Of a DNA stretch of 13,684 nucleotides, positions 6,899-12,812 are shown piece by piece. Source of the stretch: CAUJGQ01 sp042408665 (lineage in GTDB: Bacteria; Chloroflexota; Dehalococcoidia; CAUJGQ01). Below the pieces are notes generated by a model that saw only the letters and a program-made list of their open reading frames with translations, made no database searches and was not told the origin of the DNA. A program made the translations under genes and the position numbers. The stretch's first letter is position 1. Each line of letters starts with the position of its first letter. The stretch is from assembly GCA_042408665.1 (NCBI GenBank), contig JBHOQW010000251.1, positions 1 through 13,684 of the forward strand. The letters run 5' to 3'.

Positions 6899-8740
6899 AT
6901 GGACCAATCCCGCATCCGGAACTTCTGCATCATCGCCCACATCGATCACGGCAAATCCACGCTCGCAGACCGACTTCTTGAGGCCACCGGCACGCTGTCC
7001 GAGCGGGAGATGGCCGAACAGGTCCTCGATCAGATGGATCTGGAGCGCGAGAAGGGGATCACGATCAAGGCGCAGGCGGTGCGCATGTTCTACCGCTCGG
7101 CGGTCGACGGCCAGGAGTACGAGCTGAACCTGATCGACACACCGGGCCACGTGGACTTCTCCTACGAGGTCTCCCGCGCCCTAGCCGCCTGCGAGGGCGC
7201 CATCCTGGTGGTGGACGCCACCCAGGGCATCCAGGCGCAGACCCTGGCCAACGTGTACATGGCCATGGAAGCGGACCTTACCCTTATCCCCGTGATCAAC
7301 AAGATCGACCTGCCCAACGCCGACGTGGAGCGGGTGGCGCAGGAGCTGACGGATGTGATCGGCTTCGCGCGCGAGGAGATGCTGCTGGTCTCGGCCAAGG
7401 AGGGTACCGGTATCACCGCGCTGCTGGAGGCCATCGTCCACCGACTGCCGCCGCCGCGCGGCCGGCCCGATGCGCCGCTGCGCGCGCTGATCTTCGACTC
7501 CAAGTACGACCCGTACAAGGGCGTGATCGCCTATGTGCGGGTAGTGGATGGTCACCTGGCGCCCGGAACGGCGTTGCAGCTCATGGCCACCGGCCGCTCG
7601 GTGGAGCCGCTGGAGGTGGGTACGTTCCGCCCCCACCTTGTGCCCGTCCAGGAGCTGTGTACCGGCGAGGTGGGCTACGTTGCCACCGGTCTGAAGAACG
7701 TGCGCGAGTGTCGCGTTGGTGATACCCTCACCGCCGCCGCCCGGCCGGCGGCTGAGCCCCTGCCCGGCTACCGGCCGGCCAAGCCGATGGTGTTCGCCGG
7801 CCTCTACCCGCAGGACGCGGGAGACTACGGTCTGCTGCGCGACGCGCTGGATAAGCTCAAGCTCAACGACGCCGCGCTGGTGTACGAGCCGGAGTCCAGC
7901 GCGGCGCTCGGCTTCGGCTTTCGCTGCGGTTTCCTCGGCCTGTTGCACATGGAGATCGTGCAGGAGCGGCTGGAGCGCGAGTACGGTCTGCGGCTCTTGG
8001 CCACGGCGCCGAGTGTGGAGTACCAGGTCACCAAGACCAACGGCCGCGAGCTGGTCGTTGATAACCCGGCCGATCTGCCGCCACCGCAGGAGATCGCCGA
8101 GATCCGCGAGCCGTGGGTGGACATTACCGTTATCACGCCGGCCCGCTACATCGGTGCCATCATGGAGCTGGTGACGGGCCGGCGCGGCCAGTTCAAGCGC
8201 ATGGAGTACCTGGACCACGCCGTGGGCGGGACCGAGGGCGGACCAACCGGTGGGGAGGCGCGCGTGCTCCTGGAGTACCACGTTCCCCTGGCCGAGATCC
8301 TGGTCGACTTCTACGACCAGCTCAAATCACAGACGCAGGGCTACGCCTCCCTGGATTACCAACTCACCGGCTATGAGCCCGCCAGGCTGGTCAAGCTTGA
8401 CATCCTGGTCAACGGCAACCCCGTCGACGCTCTGTCGCTCATCACCCACGCCGACCGGGCCGTGCAGCACGGGCGCCAGCTCGTGGAGAAGCTGCGCGGC
8501 CTCATCCCGCGCCAGCTCTTCGACGTGCCCATCCAGGCCGCAATCAACGGCCGTGTGATCGCGCGGGAGACGATCCGCGCCCTGCGCAAGAACGTGCTGG
8601 CCAAGTGCTACGGCGGCGACGTCACCCGCAAGCGCAAGCTGCTGGAGAAGCAGGCCGAGGGCAAGAAGCGGCTCAAACGGGTGGGCAGCGTCGAGATCCC
8701 GCAAGAGGCGTTCATGGCGGTGCTGCGCCTGGACCGCTAA
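6899..8740 (+). CDS. lepA: Elongation factor 4 (LepA), ribosome-associated GTPase
   Basis: This is a 613-residue translational GTPase, the usual length for LepA/EF4, which binds ribosomes and is proposed to act on stalled or mis-translocated complexes and in initiation or assembly. GTPase motifs are G1 AHIDHGKST (13-21), G2 in EKGITIK (51-57), G3 DTPGH (80-84), G4 NKID (134-137) and G5 SAK (165-167). EF4 marks include YDPYKGVIAYVRV, LGFGFRCGFLGLLHMEIVQERLEREY, APSVEYQV, and the C-terminal domain ending GGDVTRKRKLLEKQAEGKKR...IPQEAFMAVL. The start at 6899 gives the family N-terminus (RIRNFCIIAHIDHGKSTLADRLLE). There is no Shine-Dalgarno sequence, and the extended -10 lies about eight bases upstream, so initiation is probably leaderless. 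The gene looks intact and ordinary. Confidence 0.98.
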   Translation: MDQSRIRNFCIIAHIDHGKSTLADRLLEATGTLSEREMAEQVLDQMDLEREKGITIKAQAVRMFYRSAVDGQEYELNLIDTPGHVDFSYEVSRALAACEGAILVVDATQGIQAQTLANVYMAMEADLTLIPVINKIDLPNADVERVAQELTDVIGFAREEMLLVSAKEGTGITALLEAIVHRLPPPRGRPDAPLRALIFDSKYDPYKGVIAYVRVVDGHLAPGTALQLMATGRSVEPLEVGTFRPHLVPVQELCTGEVGYVATGLKNVRECRVGDTLTAAARPAAEPLPGYRPAKPMVFAGLYPQDAGDYGLLRDALDKLKLNDAALVYEPESSAALGFGFRCGFLGLLHMEIVQERLEREYGLRLLATAPSVEYQVTKTNGRELVVDNPADLPPPQEIAEIREPWVDITVITPARYIGAIMELVTGRRGQFKRMEYLDHAVGGTEGGPTGGEARVLLEYHVPLAEILVDFYDQLKSQTQGYASLDYQLTGYEPARLVKLDILVNGNPVDALSLITHADRAVQHGRQLVEKLRGLIPRQLFDVPIQAAINGRVIARETIRALRKNVLAKCYGGDVTRKRKLLEKQAEGKKRLKRVGSVEIPQEAFMAVLRLDR

Positions 8741-9031
8741 CCCTCCCCATCACCCGCCGCACACCAATCTTCGATGAGCTCTGGCTTTACAACGCCCCGG
8801 GCCTGTGATATCAGAGAGGTGCTCTTCTGTCGCGTATATGGCAGACGAGTAACCGGTGGTCCGATAACGTAACAGACAGAGAACGCTGACCGCGTAGAGG
8901 AGCCACCCCGGCCACCCATCGCCCGCCTCGATGAGGGATCCCGCATGCGGGCGCGCCGGGCTCTGATCCCCCCTCTTCTCGTCCCCCGGCGCCGTTCTCA
9001 TCCCCGCCGACTGAGCTAGGAGCGTTGCCTA

Positions 9032-9040
9032 TGGTGTGAT
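9032..9040 (+). promoter_or_regulatory. Candidate extended -10 for the small-protein cluster
   Basis: TGGTGTGAT (9032-9040) resembles the TGGTACGAT of lepA and the TGGTACACT of the tRNA unit, with 4 of 6 matches to TATAAT in its last six bases. No -35 is evident. A start near 9047 would give a leader of about 146 bases before the first gene. Confidence 0.4.
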
Positions 9041-9044
9041 CGCC

Positions 9045-9177
9045 CTCGGCAGGGCCGAGCGGTGCCATGACATGACCATGGAAGGCTGCACCCCGCCGTG
9101 GCGTGGGTCGGCGGTGCCGTGGGCCTCAGTCCTGGTAGGGGCTGGGCGCGGTCCGGCTGCTTCGATGCCACCAGCCC
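9045..9177 (+). promoter_or_regulatory. Structured 5' leader of the small-protein cluster
   Basis: Four inverted repeats lie in a row. CTCGGC/GCCGAG (9045-9050, 9054-9059) has a 3-base loop. CCATG/CATGG spans 9065-9069 and 9077-9081. CCGCCG/CGGCGG spans 9093-9098 and 9109-9114. GGGCTGG/CCAGCCC spans 9139-9145 and 9171-9177. The last stem ends directly before the GAAAGGAACA ribosome-binding motif (9178-9187). A structured leader could modulate translation of the first gene, but no known riboswitch is recognised. Confidence 0.35.
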
Positions 9178-9192
9178 GAAAGGAACAGGGCG

Positions 9193-9519
9193 ATGAGTAT
9201 GACGAGGGACCAGTCGCAGGTGCTGGTGCTGCGCGATGCTGAGGGAACCTACTACGTGCTCAGCGAGGCCCAGATCCGGGCCGCCCGCGCGACGCCGGAG
9301 CAACAGGCCATCATCCGCGCCGCGATCGGCGACCAGGACGTGACCGGGTACACCGGGGTCGGCGGGTTCTCGCCGGTGGGCACGATCAACATCGTGGTGG
9401 CGCCGCAGGTCACCACCCAACTGGGGTTCAACATCGCCGCCGGCACCTTCGCCCCCGTGCAGCAAACGCTGGGCCAGAGCGCGGGCACCTTCCTTGGCGC
9501 CCAGCAGAGCGGGGCGTAG
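9193..9519 (+). CDS. Small protein of unrecognised family, divergent member of a three-paralog set
   Basis: This 108-residue protein belongs to no family I recognise. The ATG at 9193 has AGGA eight bases upstream; ATG 9199 is an alternative. Residues 10-23 (VLVLRDAEGTYYVL) form the motif shared by all three paralogs, followed by a predicted helix (about 24-45) and QDVTGY. The C-terminal half aligns without a gap to the second paralog over about 20 positions (INIVVAPQVTTQLGFNIAAG against LNFAQLSQSNAQFGQNIVAG). It is rich in Gln, Gly, Thr and Val with alternating polar and non-polar residues, suggesting beta structure. It has no signal peptide, membrane segment or Cys. It is the most divergent of the three and has an extra GVGGFSPVG segment before the repeat-like part. 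It is first in a same-strand series of four genes. Function is unknown. Confidence 0.82.
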   Translation: MSMTRDQSQVLVLRDAEGTYYVLSEAQIRAARATPEQQAIIRAAIGDQDVTGYTGVGGFSPVGTINIVVAPQVTTQLGFNIAAGTFAPVQQTLGQSAGTFLGAQQSGA

Positions 9520-9626
9520 GGGATGAGCCCGCGAACGGGCGAATCGCCACGGGTTCCCGCGGTGCGGCTCTGACCTAGCCCAATCCGACCACACATCAAG
9601 ACAAGAGACAAGAAAGGAACACAACC

Positions 9627-9926
9627 ATGACGACCGGTTCGCGCATTCTCGTTCTCAAGGATGGCGAGGGCAACTACTACGTGCTCCATGAGCGGGCGAT
9701 CGAAGCCGGGCGCGTACCGGCCAGCAAGAAGGCCGAGCTGGAGCAGGCGATCATGGGCCAGGACGTCTCCGGCTTCTTGTTTGACTTCAACAAGCTGAAC
9801 TTCGCCCAGCTCTCGCAGTCGAACGCGCAGTTCGGGCAGAACATCGTGGCCGGTGGGTTCATCGTCGGCGGTCCGCAGACGCTGGTGCAGCTGGCCAGCA
9901 ACACCGCCAACGTCAGCCAGGCCTAG
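9627..9926 (+). CDS. Small Gln/Asn-rich protein of unrecognised family, paralog 2
   Basis: This 99-residue protein has a clear start: ATG 9627 with AAGGA (9614-9618) eight bases upstream. Its N-terminal half contains LVLKDGEGNYYVL (8-20), a likely helix with RVPASKKAELEQAI (29-42) and GQDVSG (44-49). Its C-terminal half has FDFNKLNFAQLSQSNAQFGQNIVAGGFIVGG (52-82) and QTLVQLASNTANVSQA to the end. The QxGQN and QLxxNxxxxxQ spacing recalls curlin repeats of functional amyloids, but the similarity is rhythmic, not family-level, and no Sec signal is present. It is about two thirds identical to the next paralog by eye. The gap to the first gene is 107 bases, without a clear terminator. Function is unknown; self-assembly into beta-rich fibres or shells is a hypothesis. 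Confidence 0.88.
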   Translation: MTTGSRILVLKDGEGNYYVLHERAIEAGRVPASKKAELEQAIMGQDVSGFLFDFNKLNFAQLSQSNAQFGQNIVAGGFIVGGPQTLVQLASNTANVSQA

Positions 9927-9968
9927 GCGCGCACTACCGCGCGCCCGGCATGGGTATCCGTGGCATCC

Positions 9969-10029
9969 GCGCCCCCGCTGTGACGACGGCCACCGCGTGT
10001 CGGTTCGTCCGTTCGGACGGCGGGGGCGC
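9969..10029 (+). other. Two-part hairpin between paralogs 2 and 3
   Basis: A perfect 10-bp inverted repeat, GCGCCCCCGC (9969-9978) with GCGGGGGCGC (10020-10029), encloses 41 bases. An inner hairpin CGTCCG (10006-10011), TT, CGGACG (10014-10019) abuts the right arm and could stack on it. No T run follows. It may block 3' exonucleases or cause partial termination, setting different amounts of paralogs 2 and 3. That role is inference. Confidence 0.5.
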
Positions 10030-10064
10030 TTCCCCATCGGCCGGCGCGCAGAAAGGAGCAACAC

Positions 10065-10370
10065 ATGTCGCAGGGCACGGTGCAAGAGGCCCTCATCCTG
10101 AAGGACGCCGAAGGCAACTACTACCTGCTCACCCAGGAGATCGTCCAGGCGGGGCGGGTGCCGCCGGACAAGACGGCCGCATTCGAACAGGCGATAAGTG
10201 GCCAGGACGTCTCCGGCTATTTCTTTGATTTCAATAAAGTCAACGTGGCGCAACTTGGGCAGGCCAACCAGCAGGTTGGGCAGAACATCGTGGCCGGCGC
10301 GTTCATCGTCGGCGGTGCCCAGACGCTGGTGCAGCTCGCCGGCAACATCGGCTCGATCACGCAGGCGTAA
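10065..10370 (+). CDS. Small Gln/Asn-rich protein of unrecognised family, paralog 3
   Basis: This 101-residue protein starts at ATG 10065 with AAAGGAG (10052-10058) six bases upstream. Its N-terminal half has LILKDAEGNYYLL (10-22), a helix with RVPPDKTAAFEQAI (31-44) and GQDVSG (46-51). Its C-terminal half has FDFNKVNVAQLGQANQQVGQN (54-74), IVAGAFIVGG (75-84) and QTLVQLAGNIGSITQA. QLGQANQ and QLAGNIGSITQ come close to the QxGxxNxAxxxQ spacing of curlins. Conservation against paralog 2 is highest in the GNYY motif, in GQDVSG and from QNIVAG onward, so both halves are under constraint. It has no Cys, signal peptide or membrane span. The exported-protein gene follows 82 bases later on the same strand. 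Function is unknown. Confidence 0.88.
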   Translation: MSQGTVQEALILKDAEGNYYLLTQEIVQAGRVPPDKTAAFEQAISGQDVSGYFFDFNKVNVAQLGQANQQVGQNIVAGAFIVGGAQTLVQLAGNIGSITQA

Positions 10371-10452
10371 CGGCCGCGATCGCCGCGCCCGGCGGGACGG
10401 CGGGCGCCGTTCCACCGCCTCGCCGGCGCGCCGTCGGGTGGAAGGGGGCAGC

Positions 10453-10872
10453 ATGCTGGTGAAAGCCGTGCCGAGCCTGATCGCCCTGCTGGTCCTCCTC
10501 GGTCTGCTTAGCCGCGCGACCTTCGGCGCCCGCGGGCGGGCGGCGCAGGCGGCCGCGATCGACCTGCGGTGGAGCGCCGACGACACGCTCGCGGTCCTCG
10601 GCAGCGGCTTCCAGCCCGGCGAATGGGTGACGTTAACGCTGACGCTCCAGAGCCGGGAGCAGCGGGTGACCTCCGGGCCCGGCGTGCACCTTGAAAGCAG
10701 CCAGAGCGTGAGCCAGAGCTCAAGCATGACGCTGGCCGCCGATGACGACGGCGCCTTCCGCTTCGAAAGCACCATCATCGCCCCGCCGAGCGCGGAGATC
10801 AGGGTCACGGCGACCGGCGACCGGGGCTCATACGCCGAGGTGCGCCGTCGGCTGGCCGACATCCCGCGCTGA
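10453..10872 (+). CDS. Secreted beta-sandwich-like protein of unknown function
   Basis: This 139-residue protein starts at ATG 10453 with GAAGGGGG (10441-10448) upstream. Residues 1-35 look like a Sec signal: Lys4, a hydrophobic core (7-19), then an Ala-rich region (ATFGARGRAAQAAA) with several possible cleavage sites. The remaining 100 residues carry GSGFQPGEWVTLTLTL (50-65) and AADDDGAFRFESTI (95-108), the pattern of Ig-like or invasin-like beta-sandwich modules in many exported proteins. Between them lies a Ser/Gln-rich insert (VHLESSQSVSQSSSMT, 78-93). It is last in a same-strand series after the three small paralogs, 82 bases downstream. Only 13 bases separate it from the convergent glycerate kinase gene. 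A role as an extracellular partner of the paralogs is suggested only by position. Confidence 0.8.
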   Translation: MLVKAVPSLIALLVLLGLLSRATFGARGRAAQAAAIDLRWSADDTLAVLGSGFQPGEWVTLTLTLQSREQRVTSGPGVHLESSQSVSQSSSMTLAADDDGAFRFESTIIAPPSAEIRVTATGDRGSYAEVRRRLADIPR

Positions 10873-10885
10873 GCACGGCAGGGGG

Positions 10886-12061
10886 TCACGGGAGCGCCCG
10901 CGCGCCCTCGTCGCCGTGCCCGGCCGAGCGGCGTGCGACGGCAAACAGGCGCGCCACCTGCGCGGCGGCGGACGCCAGCAGTGGAGCCGCCCGCGCCTCC
11001 AGTTCCGGCAGGGTGGCCGGCCCCGGCGCGATGCTCCACGCCGCCGTGAGCCCCTCCGCCAGCGCCTGCTCCCAGCCCTCATCGAGTCCGCCGCACAGGG
11101 CGACCGCCGGCACGCCGTGCCGGCGCGCCAGCCGCGCCACGCCCACGGTCGTCTTGCCGAACAGCGATTGCCCGTCCAGGCGTCCCTCGCCGGTGATCAC
11201 CAGATCGGCACCCGCCAGGCGCGACTCCAATCGCACCATCTCGGCCACCAGCGCGAAGCCGGAGCGGAGGGTGGCGCCGAGGAACGCCACCAGCGCGGCG
11301 CCCAACCCGCCGGCGGCGCCGGCGCCGGGGAGTTCCGCCACGTCGACGCCCAGATCGCGGCGGAGGACGGCCGCGTAGCGGCGCAGGGCGGCGTCGAGCT
11401 CGGCCACGTCGGCCGGGGTGGCGCCCTTCTGCGGCCCGTACACGGCGCTGGCCCCCTGCGGGCCGCAGAGCGGGTTGCGCACATCGGTAGCGCCGATCAC
11501 CTCCACCGTGCGCAGGCGTGGGTCCAGGCCGGTGGTGTCGACCCGGTCCAGGCGCGCCAGCGCCGCTCCGCCGGCAGGTAGCTCATGGCCGTCCGCGTCC
11601 AGAAAGCGGATGCCCAGCGCCCGCGCCATGCCGCTCCCGCCGTCGTTGGTGGCGCTGCCGCCCAGGCCGACCACGATGCGGCGCACGCCGACGTCCAACG
11701 CGGCGCGGATCAGGTCCCCCACCCCCTCCGTGCTGGCCCGCTTGGCGTCGCGCTCGTCCGGCCGGAGCAGCGTGAGGCCGGCGGCGGCGGCCATCTCGAT
11801 GAGGGCCGTACGGCCGCCGTCCAGGAGCGCGAACGCGGCCGTGAGCGGCCGCCCCAGGGGGTCACGGCAGGGCACGGTGCGTAGCTCGCCGCCGGCCGCC
11901 GCCACCACGGCCGCCACCGTGCCGGGACCGCCGTCGGCCAGCGGGACCTGCTCCACGGCGGCCGCGGGCAGCGCGTGCGCCAGGCCGGCGGCCACGGCCG
12001 CCGCCGCCTCGACGGCGGTGAGGCTGCCCTTGAACTCCTGCGGCGCCACCACGATGCGCAT
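10886..12061 (-). CDS. glxK: Glycerate kinase (GlxK/GarK family)
   Basis: This 391-residue enzyme phosphorylates D-glycerate with ATP, usually to 2-phosphoglycerate in this family, in glyoxylate, glycolate or serine breakdown. Signatures are APQEFKGSLTA (6-16), PLADGGPGT (40-48), GLGGSATNDGGSGMARALG (132-150), ATDVRNPLCGPQGAS..YGPQKGA (191-214), GAAGGLGAAL (248-257) and ITGEGRLDGQSLFGKT (289-304). The start at 12061 is chosen because the family begins MRIVVAP; a GTG nine bases upstream is possible. Neither has a good Shine-Dalgarno, though six G residues lie about 18 bases before the ATG. It follows the small membrane-protein gene by 25 bases and is probably in its transcript. The extension past residue 372 is basic and not conserved. 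No other glycerate-pathway genes are nearby. Confidence 0.94.
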   Translation of the reverse strand: MRIVVAPQEFKGSLTAVEAAAAVAAGLAHALPAAAVEQVPLADGGPGTVAAVVAAAGGELRTVPCRDPLGRPLTAAFALLDGGRTALIEMAAAAGLTLLRPDERDAKRASTEGVGDLIRAALDVGVRRIVVGLGGSATNDGGSGMARALGIRFLDADGHELPAGGAALARLDRVDTTGLDPRLRTVEVIGATDVRNPLCGPQGASAVYGPQKGATPADVAELDAALRRYAAVLRRDLGVDVAELPGAGAAGGLGAALVAFLGATLRSGFALVAEMVRLESRLAGADLVITGEGRLDGQSLFGKTTVGVARLARRHGVPAVALCGGLDEGWEQALAEGLTAAWSIAPGPATLPELEARAAPLLASAAAQVARLFAVARRSAGHGDEGARALP

Positions 12062-12086
12062 CGTGGACACGACGGTGTACCCCCCA

Positions 12087-12254
12087 TCAGGTGAGGAGCT
12101 GAAACGCCAGGCGGGCCAGCAGCAACGCCACATACAGCAGCCCGAGCAGGTACAGCCGCCGCCAGAAGCGCACCGCGAAGCGCACGCGCAGCACCGCCAG
12201 CACGGCCAGCGTCAGCAGCGGTAAGACCACCAGGTAGACGATCAGCGAGCGCAT
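12087..12254 (-). CDS. Small two-helix membrane protein of unknown function
   Basis: This 55-residue protein begins MRSLIVYLVVLPLLTLAVLAVL and has a second hydrophobic stretch (LYLLGLLYVALLLARLAFQLL, about 34-54). A basic turn, RVRFAVRFWRR (23-33), lies between, so two membrane helices are predicted with the Arg-rich loop inside. The frame stays open far upstream on the minus strand, but those codons lie opposite the DUF2089 and DUF4097 genes and are a shadow; the ATG at 12254 is the sensible start. The ribosome-binding site is weak (GGAG 16 bases away, G-rich spacer). It lies 25 bases before the glycerate kinase start. It is not recognised; existence is supported by composition and position. 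Confidence 0.6.
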   Translation of the reverse strand: MRSLIVYLVVLPLLTLAVLAVLRVRFAVRFWRRLYLLGLLYVALLLARLAFQLLT

Positions 12255-12323
12255 GGCCCGGCCCCCATGCGTCTCCACCCGCGCCAAGCCACGCCGCCGG
12301 ACCGCGCCCGGTCGACCAGGGGC

Positions 12324-12363
12324 TTGACAGGAGTCAACTTTGACATTAATTTTCTTAATGTCA
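12324..12363 (+). promoter_or_regulatory. Promoter and palindromic operator of the DUF2089 gene
   Basis: A consensus TTGACA (12324-12329) with TTAATT or TAATTT 17-18 bases on (12347-12353) makes a promoter whose start would lie near 12360. Overlapping the -10 and the start codon is a perfect inverted repeat, TGACATTAA (12341-12349), 5 bases, TTAATGTCA (12355-12363). A second, smaller repeat TTGAC-N4-GTCAA (12324-12328, 12333-12337) covers the -35. The TTGAC/GTCAA core therefore occurs four times in 40 bases, as expected for a dimeric regulator. The region is AT-rich in a GC-rich genome. Confidence 0.72.
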
Positions 12364-12794
12364 TGGTGAGTGAAATGAAAGGATGGTTCCGGCAACAGGG
12401 GGAGAGCCCTTCCTCCCAGCCCGTGTACCAGGTCGGCACGCGCTGCCCGGTATGCGGGGAGGCGATGCACATCGCGCGTCTGGAATGCGACACGTGCGGC
12501 TCGGCCCTGGAAGGTCATTTTACACTGGGCCGGTTGCAGCGGCTGACGCGCGAGCAGCTCCAGTTCGTGGAGGTGTTCATCAAATGCCGCGGCAAGATCA
12601 AGGACGTGGAAGAGGAGCTGGGCGTCTCCTATCCCACCGTGGTGGCGCGCCTGAACGAGGTGGTGCAGGCCATGGGGTTTGAGGTGCGGGCAGAGGACGG
12701 AGAGATCGCCGCCCGCCGCCAGCAGATCCTCGACGATCTGGCGGCCGGCCGCATCACCGCGGCCGAGGCGGCGGCCCGCCTGCGGGCGCTGTGA
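12363..12794 (+). CDS. DUF2089 family zinc-ribbon/HTH transcriptional regulator
   Basis: This 143-residue protein belongs to a family annotated only as DUF2089. Cys28, Cys31, Cys42 and Cys45 (CPVC...CDTC) form an N-terminal zinc ribbon. Residues 61-105 (LTREQLQFVEVFIKCRGKIKDVEEELGVSYPTV) form the typical helix-turn-helix, with SYPTV at the recognition helix. The C-terminus (119-143, ILDDLAAGRITAAEAAARLRAL) is a SHOCT-like helical hairpin. The start may be ATG 12363, the last base pair of the palindrome, giving a leaderless mRNA, or ATG 12375; no clear Shine-Dalgarno exists for either. The palindrome at its own promoter suggests autoregulation. It is followed after 18 bases by the DUF4097-like gene, a pairing known from other bacteria, so it probably controls that gene too. 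Confidence 0.86.
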   Translation: MVSEMKGWFRQQGESPSSQPVYQVGTRCPVCGEAMHIARLECDTCGSALEGHFTLGRLQRLTREQLQFVEVFIKCRGKIKDVEEELGVSYPTVVARLNEVVQAMGFEVRAEDGEIAARRQQILDDLAAGRITAAEAAARLRAL

Positions 12795-12812
12795 CAGAAG
12801 GTGGGTGAGGAC

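Larger units (their letters stand above)
8741..9192. other. 452-base gap between lepA and the small-protein cluster
   Basis: No credible gene is seen. The part at about 8760-8890 is visibly less GC-rich than anything around it. It holds an imperfect hairpin (CTCTTCTGT 8822-8830 against GCAGACGAG 8841-8849, one mismatch). Further on lie a 12-bp palindrome CCCGCATGCGGG (8940-8951) and GGGATC/GATCCC arms (8935-8940, 8965-8970). No T-tract terminator for lepA was found. The right third holds a candidate promoter (9032-9040) and a structured leader (9045-9177), described separately. It matches no RNA family that I know by sight. Confidence 0.5.

Noticed and set aside
8935..8970. GGGATC/GATCCC arms with an inner palindrome as the lepA terminator
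   Set aside because: It lies about 200 bases after the stop and has no T run on the plus strand, so I left it as an unexplained repeat.
9193..10370. RiPP precursor peptides (leader plus core) as the explanation for the three paralogs
   Set aside because: The C-terminal halves are as conserved as the N-terminal ones, contain no Cys and have no double-Gly cleavage motif. No maturation enzyme or exporter lies nearby.
9252..11039. Minus-strand open frame of 595 codons across the small-protein cluster
   Set aside because: Its composition is that of antisense GC-rich DNA, whereas the three plus-strand frames are homologous to one another and each has a ribosome-binding site.
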